Below the pieces are notes generated by a model that worked only from the letters and a program-made list of their open reading frames with translations, searched no databases and was not told the origin of the DNA. Below are positions 32,551 to 41,317 of a stretch of 64,000 bases of DNA, in pieces. How positions within the stretch are numbered: position 1 is the stretch's first letter; the number at the start of each line of letters is the position of its first letter. This DNA comes from Arthrobacter sp. FW305-BF8 (lineage in GTDB: Bacteria; Actinomycetota; Actinomycetes; Actinomycetales; Micrococcaceae). The stretch spans positions 3,596,001 to 3,660,000 of the forward strand of contig NZ_CP084561.1 in assembly GCF_021789315.1 (NCBI RefSeq), given 5' to 3'. The position numbers were made by a program, and so were the translations under genes.

Positions 32551-35500
32551 CTGGGGGAAGTGACCGGAAGAGCCGCTACCTGTACGGCCGCCGAGGTGGT
32601 CGATACCGACTCGTACCCGTCCTTGGCTCCGGTGACCGTGACGGTTACCGGCTGACCGGCATCTGCAGGCCTAACAGTGTAGGTGGACAGGGTAGCGCCG
32701 ACTACGGCAACTCCGTTGCTGAACCACTGGAAGGACATTGTCACCGGCGCCGGCCCCCAGACTCCTGTAGCTGCCGTCAGGGTGCTGCCGGCTGCCGCGG
32801 TTCCCGTGATGGACGGAACAGCGGTGACGAGCACGGGGACTGCCGGGGTCACCATGTTGGACATTGCGGAGAAGGCGCTGGTGCCGATGGCGTTCTCCGC
32901 CTGCACCTGGAACCGGAACGCCTGACCATTGGCCAGACCTGTCACCACCAGGCTGGTGGCGTCGGCGTCGGCGGTGCGGAGTGCACCCACCTGCGCTCCT
33001 GCGGCATCGACGACCCGGACGTTGAAGCCCGTGACCGCCCCTGCCGCCGGGGTGAAGTTCACCGTTGCCTGGGTGTTGCCGGCGGTTGCCGCGCCAATGA
33101 CGGGCGCTGCCGGAGCAACACTGTCGGAGAAGAGGAGGCGTTCGACGTTCCGCAGGGTGTCGGTGCCGTCGGTGCCGCCGTTGTGGACCACGGTGGTGAC
33201 CGAGCCCGGCGAGCCGAGCTGGCCGTTGCCGCCGGTGGTGGTCACGGTGTAGTTGGCTTCGACGTCAGAGAACACGGCCGAGTCCGTTCCGCCAGTGCCC
33301 GTGAGGATCTCGCGGACCGCCACGATGTTGCCCGGGTTCACGGTTCCTGCGAAGACAGCCTCCTGGAGCGTCGGTCCCGTGAGGTTGCCGTTAGCGTCCT
33401 TCTGGTACCGGCTGGTCATCGCGCTCTGGCCCGGTGCGTCAGCAGCAGCACTGCCGATCTCGGTGGCCGGATCATTGGGGTTGGTGCGGACACTGAGCCG
33501 GACCGAGAGGTACCGGTCACCGTCAATGATGTCGTCAGCCCCGCGTCCCTCCAGGACGTCAGAGCCACCGCCGCCGAGGAGGATGTTGCCACCGCCCCAG
33601 ACGTTCGAACCGGGAGTCAGGAGCGGGCAGTCCTTCGACGCCGATGCTCCAATGACCGTGTCCGCCGGGGTGCTGAGCGTCGGCACCAGATCGTCCAAGC
33701 CAGCAATGCGGTCAAGGCCCTCCTGGTTCAGCACGTTGCAGCCGATGAAGCCGCCACCGCCTACGCCACTGGGAACTACGTCGTCTCCGCGGATCTTGTC
33801 ATCGAATTTCCAGCCTGAGGCCGCCTCAACTTCGTTGAACTTGTCACGGACATCAGCAGTAAGGATGTCAAGCGGAACAAGCGGCAGGTCAAGATCCAGG
33901 TTCTGCGGCTGGGGGTCCCCAAGGCCGATCTCCCAGTCGTAGCCGGACGCTCCAGCAACCTTTTCGATGCCGGGGCCGCCGAGGCCGATGTCGTCGCCGC
34001 CCTCCATGTCGTAGTCGTCGTCACCGCCCTGGCCGATCAGGATGTCGTGTCCGGGCTTCTGAGAGTCGTCCAGGAAGAACAGGTTGCCGCTGTCCCCCTG
34101 CATGAGGTCCGGCTGGTCGCCGCCTTCTTCCCAGTCATCGCCACTGTCGCCGAATGCGGCGTCAAGGCTTTGACCAAGCATGACGAAGTCGTCACCGGCT
34201 CCGGCGAAGGTCTCGTTGGCGTTGGCTCCGCCGTTAGTGAAGTCCTTGCCATCGCCGCCCATGACGATGTCCAGGCCGGGGCCGGCGTCGATCGCGTCAT
34301 TGCCCGGGCCGCCCTTCGGGACGTCGTCACCGGCGAGGTCAGTGATGATGTCGTCACCGTCACCGCCGAGTGCGACGTCGGCGCCGTCACCACCTTCGAT
34401 GATGTCATTGCCTTCGCCACCCCAGAAGGTGTCGCTGTCGTTGCCGCCGAAGATACGGTCCACGCCGGCGGTGCCGGTGTAGACGCTCTGTCCGTTGATA
34501 CCGGAGGGATCAACTGTGTTTCTTGCACGGTACTTGATCGTGCCGTCGGGCATACGGATCAGCAGGTCTGGCTCACTGCATTCTGAATCCGGGTCATTCG
34601 CCACTGTGTTGCCGTCGGCAGCAAAGCCAGCAGGGGTGCCTGCCAGTTTCTTGAGGTCAAACTTGCAGTCCGAGGTGGCGAACACGTCGGCCTTCAGGCT
34701 GTGAACGTTGGTGTTGCGCATCATCATTTCGGCGAAGGAGTTGCCTTCCAGCTGCGCCCTCAGGTTCATGCCCGGGGTGCGCGCCAGGTAGTACAGGCGG
34801 TCGCCGTTCTGCAGGTCCGTCAACTGGTTCTCAAACACGTAGTTGAACGTGCTGCCCAGCAGGCCACCAAATACCACCGTCTGCTCCGCGAGGCCGCCCA
34901 CCCAGAGGTCGACGTTGTCGAGGCCGGTCTTCGAGTTGACGCCGTCGTTGCTCCAGTTAAGACCCGTGCTGTTCATGAATTCCGCTGCATCAGCCGGAGC
35001 GACTTCCCCGGCGGCGGGGCTGACGATGAGCCGTGCGGCCTCCCGCTTGGCTGCCAGCGTCGTGGCGCCCGTGATGGACGGGTGCTGGCCGTACGCTGCG
35101 ACGAAGTTCACCAGGGACTCCGGGTGCTTCAGGTTCTCTCCGAAGTCGACCCAGCTGATGTAGGGCTTGAGCTGGCTGTCATTCGTGGAGTTGAACAGCT
35201 CCCGCCGAAGGACGTTCAACCGCGGAATGCCTTCAGAACGTGCACGCGTCATGTTGATCGCGGCAAGGTCCAGGGGCAGGCCCAGCAGGTTGCTGCGGAG
35301 CGTGTCCGTCACGAACTCGTCCAGCTCGTTGCCTGCCTGGTCCGACATTCCCATGATGATGCTACCGGCAGCCTCTTCCGAGGTCAGCGGACCGGCAGTG
35401 CCGCCATTGGTGTACTCCGGCGGGTTAAGGAAGCCCTCGAGCAGCGAGATGTCGTTCTGGCTGCCTTTGGTGTCGTCGGACGTGCCGTATGCGGCGTCTG

Positions 35501-37511
35501 CGCCGGGCCCGTCCTCATTCCTGCGCGAGATTGTTTCCGTCAGCATGGAGTGGCCGAAGCGGTACACGGCGTGCGCGAACTCCGCCTTGACGGCGGGGTT
35601 GAGCTCGGTCTGCGTGAACGCAAACGGTTCAAAGGGGTTGATGGCAGGCTGGACCTTCCGGGCAAATTCCTCGAAGACCAGGTGCTGGTACTCCATCTCC
35701 GTGATGAACCGCGCCGCCTGGAAAAGCCGCTCACCGTTCCAGCCGTCGGCGCCGGCGGCCAGCTTCCACTCGGCCAGGGCCTTGACGCCGCTGGCAGATG
35801 TGTCGGTTGTCAGGACGTTTTCAATGTCGTCGACGAGCCTGTCGTGCTCTGAGTGGAAGATCTGATGGATCGCGGTCAGGCCGATGTTCTCATTGACACG
35901 GCCATCACCGGCGATGAAGTGTGCATTCAGCATCTCGTCGTCGTAGGTGCCGGGTGCCTGGCTGGCGAAGTCGGCCGAGGCCGTGGTGTCCGCATCCGGA
36001 GTTGGAGAAACCGGCGGGGTTACGGGGTTGTGATCGGCGTCCTGCGGGGACGGATCCGCGTTGTGCGCGATGTCCGTCAGGAACGGGGTGTCAAAGTACT
36101 TGACGTTCGCTGGCACCAGGGTGCCGGCGCCGCCGTTGTCGGCGCGGTTGGCTTCAACAAGTCCGGTTGCAGTCACGAACTGCGGCAGCCCGCGTGCCGG
36201 ACCGGGAATGAATTTGCCGTAAGCGTCTGCGGCGATCATTGGAACGTTCAGGACGTCCTTGTCCCTCAACTGGATACCGAGAAGCGCCGCAGCCTGGGCC
36301 TTGGTGGTGGTCCAGGTTGCCATGCCGCCGGCGGTGGGGCCGTCAGGACCGCCGAGCAGCTTGCCAGTCGCAACCGGCTTGCCGTCGGCGTTGTTGACGT
36401 ATTCCCGCAGGAAAACCTGGTGTGACGAGTGCGAGGTGTAGGTCTGGCTCTGGTCGACCCAGGGCGAGTCCGTGTTGTTCGCGTCCTGGACATCATCTGC
36501 GGTGCCCATGATTCCGTCCGTACCGGGCTGGTTCTGGCCGCGGGTCAGGACCATGAAGGCCTGGCTCGCCGGAACTTCGTCGCCCGTGTTTGCTTTGCGG
36601 TCGGGGCCAACGGTGCGCAGCGGGTCGTCGGCCTTCAGAGGCACGAAGACGGTGCCGCCGCCCTTGACCGTCTGGTCAACGCCGTGGTCGAAGAACTGGC
36701 CAAAGAGGGTGAACATCGAGTTGTAGGGCGGGGAGAGACCGACGTCAGTGGTCACGTTCTCGATGAACAGCGTGCTGTGGGACGGCACGCAGTCTGCGGG
36801 AACGCCGGCGACAGGCGGCGTGGCCAGGGGATCCGGGTCGCTGGTGCAGGGAACAACGCCTTCGTTGCCCTGCGTCCTGACCGGGTTGCCGGCCGCGGCC
36901 ACCGCGGCCGGGTTGGTGGAGGTCTGGTCCACGATGAGGTTGCTGATCACCCGCGGCTCAGAGTCCACGACAGTCCCGGACTTCTGGCTGTACGACGAGG
37001 CGGCCGGGCCGCCGAAGGTCGTTGCGTTCTCTGCACCCTTAAACACCGGAGTGGTCAGGCGCGGGAACTTCTGATCAGCTGCTCCGAAGGTCTCCTGGCC
37101 GGGCTGCAGGTTGTTGCAGGACCCGTCGACCGTCCGCAGCCCGGCTGACACCAGGGGGCTCGGGATCTGGTTGGGGCCCGTGCCGACCAGCGCGCCACAG
37201 GGGCCGGTAGCCGAGGTCGTGTTGGCCACGTGGGCTTCGGCGATCTTGATCTGCTTCAGGATGTAGGAGAGGTCGGAAGCGGTGATGGTAAAGCCTTCCC
37301 CCACCGGCGCCTGGACCGCGTTTGCTGCAACCACGGGCAGCCCCATCGCTGCCGGCATGGCCAAGGTGGTGGCTGCCGCAATCAGGCGGAATGACATTGA
37401 TTGCTTGCGTTTTTTGCTGCGTCGTTGACGCCGGTTTGTTGGTGGATCCACGGGGGCCCAGGATCGACTCTGATCCGGGTCCCCCTCTGACTTCAAGGCT
37501 GAGTTGTTCAT
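31797..37511 (-). CDS. Giant secreted animal-type haem peroxidase with RTX and FG-GAP repeats
   Basis: The protein has 1904 residues from ATG 37511, with AGGTG upstream. A long basic N-region (RRQRRSKKRK, 27-36) and hydrophobic core (41-66) indicate an export signal, with cleavage near AVQA. The peroxidase-cyclooxygenase-type domain has a distal-His motif FGQFFDHGVD (about 270-280), FHSEHDRLV (the Arg-bearing helix) and a proximal-His motif VYRFGHSML (about 653). Acidic RTX-like nonapeptides (GGEGNDIIEGGDGADVALGG and relatives, about 1005-1205) bind calcium. A fibronectin III module (about 1463-1547), an Ig-like module (1560-1642) and five FG-GAP/VCBS repeats of about 50 residues (1654-1904) follow. 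It would oxidise halides or phenolics extracellularly. The family (bacterial peroxicins) is known; this full module order is unusual to me. Confidence 0.88.
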   Translation of the reverse strand: MNNSALKSEGDPDQSRSWAPVDPPTNRRQRRSKKRKQSMSFRLIAAATTLAMPAAMGLPVVAANAVQAPVGEGFTITASDLSYILKQIKIAEAHVANTTSATGPCGALVGTGPNQIPSPLVSAGLRTVDGSCNNLQPGQETFGAADQKFPRLTTPVFKGAENATTFGGPAASSYSQKSGTVVDSEPRVISNLIVDQTSTNPAAVAAAGNPVRTQGNEGVVPCTSDPDPLATPPVAGVPADCVPSHSTLFIENVTTDVGLSPPYNSMFTLFGQFFDHGVDQTVKGGGTVFVPLKADDPLRTVGPDRKANTGDEVPASQAFMVLTRGQNQPGTDGIMGTADDVQDANNTDSPWVDQSQTYTSHSSHQVFLREYVNNADGKPVATGKLLGGPDGPTAGGMATWTTTKAQAAALLGIQLRDKDVLNVPMIAADAYGKFIPGPARGLPQFVTATGLVEANRADNGGAGTLVPANVKYFDTPFLTDIAHNADPSPQDADHNPVTPPVSPTPDADTTASADFASQAPGTYDDEMLNAHFIAGDGRVNENIGLTAIHQIFHSEHDRLVDDIENVLTTDTSASGVKALAEWKLAAGADGWNGERLFQAARFITEMEYQHLVFEEFARKVQPAINPFEPFAFTQTELNPAVKAEFAHAVYRFGHSMLTETISRRNEDGPGADAAYGTSDDTKGSQNDISLLEGFLNPPEYTNGGTAGPLTSEEAAGSIIMGMSDQAGNELDEFVTDTLRSNLLGLPLDLAAINMTRARSEGIPRLNVLRRELFNSTNDSQLKPYISWVDFGENLKHPESLVNFVAAYGQHPSITGATTLAAKREAARLIVSPAAGEVAPADAAEFMNSTGLNWSNDGVNSKTGLDNVDLWVGGLAEQTVVFGGLLGSTFNYVFENQLTDLQNGDRLYYLARTPGMNLRAQLEGNSFAEMMMRNTNVHSLKADVFATSDCKFDLKKLAGTPAGFAADGNTVANDPDSECSEPDLLIRMPDGTIKYRARNTVDPSGINGQSVYTGTAGVDRIFGGNDSDTFWGGEGNDIIEGGDGADVALGGDGDDIITDLAGDDVPKGGPGNDAIDAGPGLDIVMGGDGKDFTNGGANANETFAGAGDDFVMLGQSLDAAFGDSGDDWEEGGDQPDLMQGDSGNLFFLDDSQKPGHDILIGQGGDDDYDMEGGDDIGLGGPGIEKVAGASGYDWEIGLGDPQPQNLDLDLPLVPLDILTADVRDKFNEVEAASGWKFDDKIRGDDVVPSGVGGGGFIGCNVLNQEGLDRIAGLDDLVPTLSTPADTVIGASASKDCPLLTPGSNVWGGGNILLGGGGSDVLEGRGADDIIDGDRYLSVRLSVRTNPNDPATEIGSAAADAPGQSAMTSRYQKDANGNLTGPTLQEAVFAGTVNPGNIVAVREILTGTGGTDSAVFSDVEANYTVTTTGGNGQLGSPGSVTTVVHNGGTDGTDTLRNVERLLFSDSVAPAAPVIGAATAGNTQATVNFTPAAGAVTGFNVRVVDAAGAQVGALRTADADATSLVVTGLANGQAFRFQVQAENAIGTSAFSAMSNMVTPAVPVLVTAVPSITGTAAAGSTLTAATGVWGPAPVTMSFQWFSNGVAVVGATLSTYTVRPADAGQPVTVTVTGAKDGYESVSTTSAAVQVAALPVTSPSALRDFNGDGNADIVARDNAGVLWTYLGNGSGTFPTRVRAGGGWNGMNIISASGDVNGDGRSDLLARESNGVLWSYLGNGSGTFPTRIRVGSGWNGMNTISASADLNGDGRADLVARDNAGVLWSYRGSGAGTFPTRIRVGGGWNIMNAITSTSDVNDDGRADLLARESNGVLWSYLGNGSGTFPNRIRVGTGWNGMNVITGAGDVNGDGRSDLVARQSNGTLWSYFGNGSGVFPTRVSAGGGWNLMSRIS

Positions 37512-37646
37512 GGCACACCTGCCGCTAGGAGGAATGTAACGGTGCCATCGTCCGGTGGAGTGCCCGTGAAAACCTTGGGGGTGTGGCTGGTCGGCCCGCT
37601 GAGCCACCCAAATTGGGGGTTCCCAATCGCGGTTTGAATATGCAAA

Positions 37647-37684
37647 GCCCGGACGAAGCCCCTTAGTTGGGGCCCCGTCCGGGC
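37647..37684 (-). terminator. Terminator after the DUF779 gene
   Basis: GCCCGGACG plus GCCCC pairs with GGGGC plus CGTCCGGGC across 2-nt internal bulges and a TTAGTT loop. On the minus strand it is followed by TTTGCATATT. It lies 35 bp past the DUF779 stop and upstream of the peroxidase leader. Confidence 0.8.
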
Positions 37685-37718
37685 GTAACAATTTGGAGTT
37701 TTGCTGGGCAAAGCTTGT

Positions 37719-38123
37719 CTACACGGGCCAGTCCATGAGCGTGGAGCGGATCAAGAAGCGTTTGCCTTCCGGCGCCTCGACGGAAAACCCGCTCCCCCGG
37801 CCCTCCACCACATCCACCGTCAGGTGGGTGTGGCTCCAGTAGCCGAACTGTTCCCGGGACATCCAGAACTCCAGCGGCTGCCCGCCGTCGTCCGCGGAGA
37901 GATCAAACCGCCCCAGCAGCACGTCGGAATCCCCCGTGAGGAACTCGCCCGCCGGGTAGCACATGGGCGCCGAGCCGTCGCAGCAGCCGCCGGACTGGTG
38001 GAACATGAGCGGTCCGTGCTGCGCCCAGAGCTTCCGCAGCAGCCCCACCGCCTCGGCGGTGAGCGCCACCCGGGAGAAGTCCTCCCCGGGCAGCGTCACC
38101 GCGGCGTCCAGCCTCGTCGTCAT
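37719..38123 (-). CDS. DUF779 family protein
   Basis: The 134-residue protein has the family pattern MFHQSGGCCDGSAPMCYPAGEF, whose two adjacent Cys plus one more (GGCC, MCY) form a probable metal or redox site, and GYWSHTHLTVDVVEGRGSGFS. It lies 13 bp downstream of the aldehyde dehydrogenase gene and is probably cotranslated. DUF779 proteins are constantly linked to acetaldehyde or ExaC-type dehydrogenases, so a helper or thiol-protection role is likely, though the exact function is unknown. Confidence 0.92.
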   Translation of the reverse strand: MTTRLDAAVTLPGEDFSRVALTAEAVGLLRKLWAQHGPLMFHQSGGCCDGSAPMCYPAGEFLTGDSDVLLGRFDLSADDGGQPLEFWMSREQFGYWSHTHLTVDVVEGRGSGFSVEAPEGKRFLIRSTLMDWPV

Positions 38124-38136
38124 CAGTTCGCCCGGT

Positions 38137-39660
38137 CTAGAAGAAGCCGAGCTTGTTTTCGCTGTAGCTGACCAGCAGGTTTTTGGTCTGCTGGTAGTGG
38201 TCCAACATCATGGCGTGGTTCTCGCGTCCGATGCCGGAGGACTTGTAGCCGCCGAACGCGGCACCGGCCGGGTAGGCGTGGTAGTTGTTGACCCAGACAC
38301 GGCCGGCCTGGATTTCGCGGCCCGCCCGGTATGCGACGTTGCCGTTGCGGGACCAGACGCCGGCGCCGAGTCCGTAAAGGGTGTCGTTGGCGATGCCCAT
38401 GGCGTCGTTGTAGTCGCTGAAACGGGTCACGGACACCACAGGGCCGAAGATTTCCTCCTGGAAGATGCGCATCCGGTTATGGCCCTCAAAAATCGTCGGC
38501 TGGACGTAGTAGCCGCCGGCCAGGTCCCCTTCGAGCTGGGCGCGGGCTCCACCGGTGAGTACCTTGGCACCCTCCTGCTTTCCGATGTCGATGTAGGAAA
38601 GAATCTTCTCCAGCTGGTCGTTCGAGGCCTGCGCTCCGATCTGGGTTTCGGTGTCCAGCGGGTTGCCCTGGATGATCTTCTCGGTCCGGGCCAGGGCGTC
38701 GGCCATGAAGGAGTCATAGATATCTTCCTGGACCAGGGCGCGGGACGGGCAGGTGCAGACTTCGCCCTGGTTGAAGGCGAACAATGCGAAGCCTTCCAGT
38801 GCCTTGTCGTAGAACGCATCGTTGGACTGGGCGACGTCGTTGAAGAAGATGTTCGGGCTCTTGCCGCCGAGTTCCAGCGTCACGGGGATCAGGTTGTTGG
38901 AGGCGTACTGGCTGATCAGGCGGCCGGTGGTTGTCTCGCCGGTAAAGGCGATCTTGCGGATCCGCGGGCTGGAGGCCAGCGGCTTCCCCGCCTCGACGCC
39001 GAAGCCGTTGACCACGTTGACCACGCCGGCCGGCAGCAGGTCGCTGATCAGTTCCATCAGCACCAGAATGGACGTCGGCGTCTGTTCCGCGGGCTTGAGG
39101 ACGACGGCGTTGCCTGCCGCGAGCGCCGGGGCCAGCTTCCAGACGGCCATCAGGATGGGGAAGTTCCACGGGATGATCTGGCCGACGACGCCCAGCGGCT
39201 CGTGGAAGTGGTACGCGGTGGTGTCGTCGTCGAGCTGCGACAGCCGGCCCTCCTGGGCGCGCACGGCGGAGGCGAAGTAGCGGAAGTGGTCGGCGGCCAA
39301 CGGGATGTCCGCGTTGAGGGTCTCGCGGATCGGCTTGCCGTTGTCCCAGGTTTCGGCGACGGCGAGCAGTTCGACGTTCTCGTCGATGCGGTCGGCGATC
39401 TTGTTCAGGATCGCCGCGCGCTCTGCAACGGAAGTCTTGCCCCAGGAAGGGGCCACCTTATGCGCGGCGTCGAGGGCGAGTTCGATGTCCTCGGCGGTGC
39501 CGCGGGCCACCTCGCAGAAGGGTTTGCCGGTCACCGGCGTGATGTTCTCGAAGTACTGGCCCTTCACGGGTGCAACCCACTCGCCACCGATCCAGTTCTC
39601 GTAGCGGTCCTGGAACGTGACCTTCGAACCTTCGGTGCCGGGCTGTGCGTAAACGGTCAT
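38137..39660 (-). CDS. Aldehyde dehydrogenase, ExaC/AcoD type
   Basis: The 507-residue NAD-dependent aldehyde dehydrogenase has cofactor motif PWNFPILMAVWKLAPALAAG, FTGETTTGRLI, catalytic Glu in LELGGKSPNIFF and catalytic Cys in NQGEVCTCPSRAL, with the double-Cys CTC that marks acetaldehyde dehydrogenases of the ExaC/AcoD group. It oxidises acetaldehyde or a related small aldehyde to the acid. The start is an ATG with AGGAG. The upstream region has candidate operator repeats and tandem repeats; the divergently acting partner is the GAF regulator. Confidence 0.93.
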   Translation of the reverse strand: MTVYAQPGTEGSKVTFQDRYENWIGGEWVAPVKGQYFENITPVTGKPFCEVARGTAEDIELALDAAHKVAPSWGKTSVAERAAILNKIADRIDENVELLAVAETWDNGKPIRETLNADIPLAADHFRYFASAVRAQEGRLSQLDDDTTAYHFHEPLGVVGQIIPWNFPILMAVWKLAPALAAGNAVVLKPAEQTPTSILVLMELISDLLPAGVVNVVNGFGVEAGKPLASSPRIRKIAFTGETTTGRLISQYASNNLIPVTLELGGKSPNIFFNDVAQSNDAFYDKALEGFALFAFNQGEVCTCPSRALVQEDIYDSFMADALARTEKIIQGNPLDTETQIGAQASNDQLEKILSYIDIGKQEGAKVLTGGARAQLEGDLAGGYYVQPTIFEGHNRMRIFQEEIFGPVVSVTRFSDYNDAMGIANDTLYGLGAGVWSRNGNVAYRAGREIQAGRVWVNNYHAYPAGAAFGGYKSSGIGRENHAMMLDHYQQTKNLLVSYSENKLGFF

Positions 39661-39736
39661 TGCTAGCTCCTTTGCTGTGCAACACGGTGGCGATATGTCA
39701 TGGGGATCGCCGATGCATCGAGCCTAGGAGCGGGCA

Positions 39737-39757
39737 GGTTGCAGCAAGGTTGCAACC
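39737..39757. promoter_or_regulatory. Candidate regulator site upstream of the aldehyde dehydrogenase
   Basis: GGTTGCA at 39737-39743 and the palindrome GGTTGCAACC at 39748-39757 are repeated 11 bp apart, about one helical turn, 77-97 bp upstream of the ATG. The neighbouring GAF regulator is the natural candidate to bind here. Confidence 0.45.
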
Positions 39758-39760
39758 CTG

Positions 39761-39871
39761 TCCCCACCTGCCCCCTAACCTCCCCACCCGCCCCCTAACC
39801 TCGCAAGCTCGGCCAGGAAACCCGGCAGTCGTGGGCCCAGCTCGGTCAGGGAACCCGGCAGGCGTGGGCCC
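39761..39871. repeat. Two tandem repeats in the ALDH promoter region
   Basis: A 20-bp unit (TCCCCACCTGCCCCCTAACC) occurs twice back to back at 39761-39800 with one mismatch. A 33-bp unit beginning AGCTCGG and ending GTGGGCCC occurs twice at 39806-39871 with three mismatches. They fill most of the gap between the aldehyde dehydrogenase promoter and the end of the GAF regulator. Confidence 0.85.
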
Positions 39872-39882
39872 AAGGTCGGACG

Positions 39883-41256
39883 TTAGCCGAGTTCGGCTTC
39901 CAGCCGCTCCAGATCGGCGACGACGGCGGCCCGCTTGGGTGAGCGCGGCGGCAGGAGCTTCAGGGCGGCGCGGCGGACGTCGACGTCGTCCGCCGCCTCC
40001 GGCAGTTCCGCATACGTGAGCAGCGACTCCGCGCTGCCGTCCGTCAGGACGGCCTCCCGCAGCAGCGCTGACACGCGGTTCCGGAGCTCGACGACGCCGG
40101 GCGCCTCCGACCGGGGCAGGACAGCGCCGCGGTAGATGTCGAGGGCGATCCGGTGGGCGCCGCGCTGCAGGCAGGTGAGCACCTGGCTGCTGTCCGGCAG
40201 GAGATCCAGCACCAGCCTGTACGGCCGCGATTCCGGCACCGCGGCGGGGTTTAGCTGCTGCAGGACCTTCCGGAGGCGCACCATCTCGGCCCGCAAGGTG
40301 ATCGTGGACCCGTCCCCCGGATACAAAAGGACGCTCAGTTCCTCGGCACTGAGCCCGTCCGGACGGGCGCTGAGCAGGGCCAGGATCTCGCTGTGCCGGG
40401 CGGACAGCACCACGCTGCGGCCCTCGACGCTGAGCAGTGCCTGGTCTCGGCCCAGCAGCTGCAGGCTGTTGCGGTACAGGCTGCCTTCGCGCGCAGGACC
40501 GCCGCCTGCCCCGGCACCCGCGTGCCGCCGTCGTGCCTTAACGCGTTCCTGGGCGGCCGCGAGCTGCAGGCGTTCCACGCGCAACTGGGCCTGGGCGGCC
40601 GCCACGGTGGCCTCCACGAGGGAGAGCGTGTGCGGCGCGACGGCCGCCTCGGTGCCCGTGATGTCCACGACCCCCAGCAGCGCGCCGGAATCGGGGTCCT
40701 GGAACGGCACCGCCGTGCAGCTCCAGGGGTGGACTGAACGTTTGTAGTGCTCGGCGCCCGAAATCTGGATGCCGCGGCCCAGGGCGAGCGCCGTCCCGGG
40801 GGCGCTGGTCCCCACTGTCGCCTCCGACCAGTCGGCGCCGGGAACGAACATCATGCCCTCGGCCCGGCTGCGCGCGCCGGCATCGCCCTCCACCCAGAGA
40901 AGGCGACCCACTTCGTCGCCGACGGCAACCAGCAGGCCGCTGTCATGGCTGGGCCGGATGAGGAGCTTCTGGATGACGGGCATGATGGCGGCCAGGGGGT
41001 GTTGGCGGCGGTACTCGTCAAGCTCGTCCGCGGCGATGGCCAGCGGGGCTTCGGGGTGATCGGGGTTGGCCCGCAGCTTGGCCGACCGCTGCCAGGATTC
41101 ACGGATGAGCCGGCGCAGCCCTGGGATTTCTTCGGCATCGGGGAACGCTTCGCTCGGCGCGTGGCTGTCCAGGAGTTCATGGCCGGCCAGGGCGCGGCGC
41201 TGCAGCAGCACCGGATCCTCCGTTCCGGGTGCCGCCAGCTGGATCAGGTTCTTCAT
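39883..41256 (-). CDS. GAF-domain transcriptional regulator
   Basis: The 457-residue protein has a leading helical segment (EEIPGLRRLIRESWQRSAKL) typical of AcoR-like activators, a GAF sensory domain (about 95-230: GLLVAVGDEVGRLLWVEGDAG, GADWSEATVGTSAPGTALAL) and a C-terminal DNA-binding-type region (SLEARPDGLSAEELSVLLYP form, TLRAEMVRLRKVLQQL). It lacks the AAA+ domain and Fis helix of true sigma-54 activators, as is usual in actinobacteria. Its position beside ExaC/DUF779 makes those genes the expected targets, responding to an aldehyde or alcohol. The start has GGGAG upstream. Confidence 0.88.
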   Translation of the reverse strand: MKNLIQLAAPGTEDPVLLQRRALAGHELLDSHAPSEAFPDAEEIPGLRRLIRESWQRSAKLRANPDHPEAPLAIAADELDEYRRQHPLAAIMPVIQKLLIRPSHDSGLLVAVGDEVGRLLWVEGDAGARSRAEGMMFVPGADWSEATVGTSAPGTALALGRGIQISGAEHYKRSVHPWSCTAVPFQDPDSGALLGVVDITGTEAAVAPHTLSLVEATVAAAQAQLRVERLQLAAAQERVKARRRHAGAGAGGGPAREGSLYRNSLQLLGRDQALLSVEGRSVVLSARHSEILALLSARPDGLSAEELSVLLYPGDGSTITLRAEMVRLRKVLQQLNPAAVPESRPYRLVLDLLPDSSQVLTCLQRGAHRIALDIYRGAVLPRSEAPGVVELRNRVSALLREAVLTDGSAESLLTYAELPEAADDVDVRRAALKLLPPRSPKRAAVVADLERLEAELG

Positions 41257-41317
41257 CGAACTCCCACTCGCCCAAACGCTTGCCCGCGACAGTCTAGTTC
41301 ACCGCACGACGCTCGGC

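Noticed and set aside
31623..33818. Long plus-strand open frame of 731 codons opposite the giant peroxidase
   Set aside because: It is the antisense shadow of the repeated GC-rich peroxidase tail; its protein is His/Arg/Gly-rich without any family, and the minus-strand frame is clearly the gene.
34000..34480. Periodic DNA in the peroxidase gene as a CRISPR-like array
   Set aside because: The period is 27 bp and encodes glycine/aspartate-rich calcium nonapeptides; units are not identical and there are no spacers.
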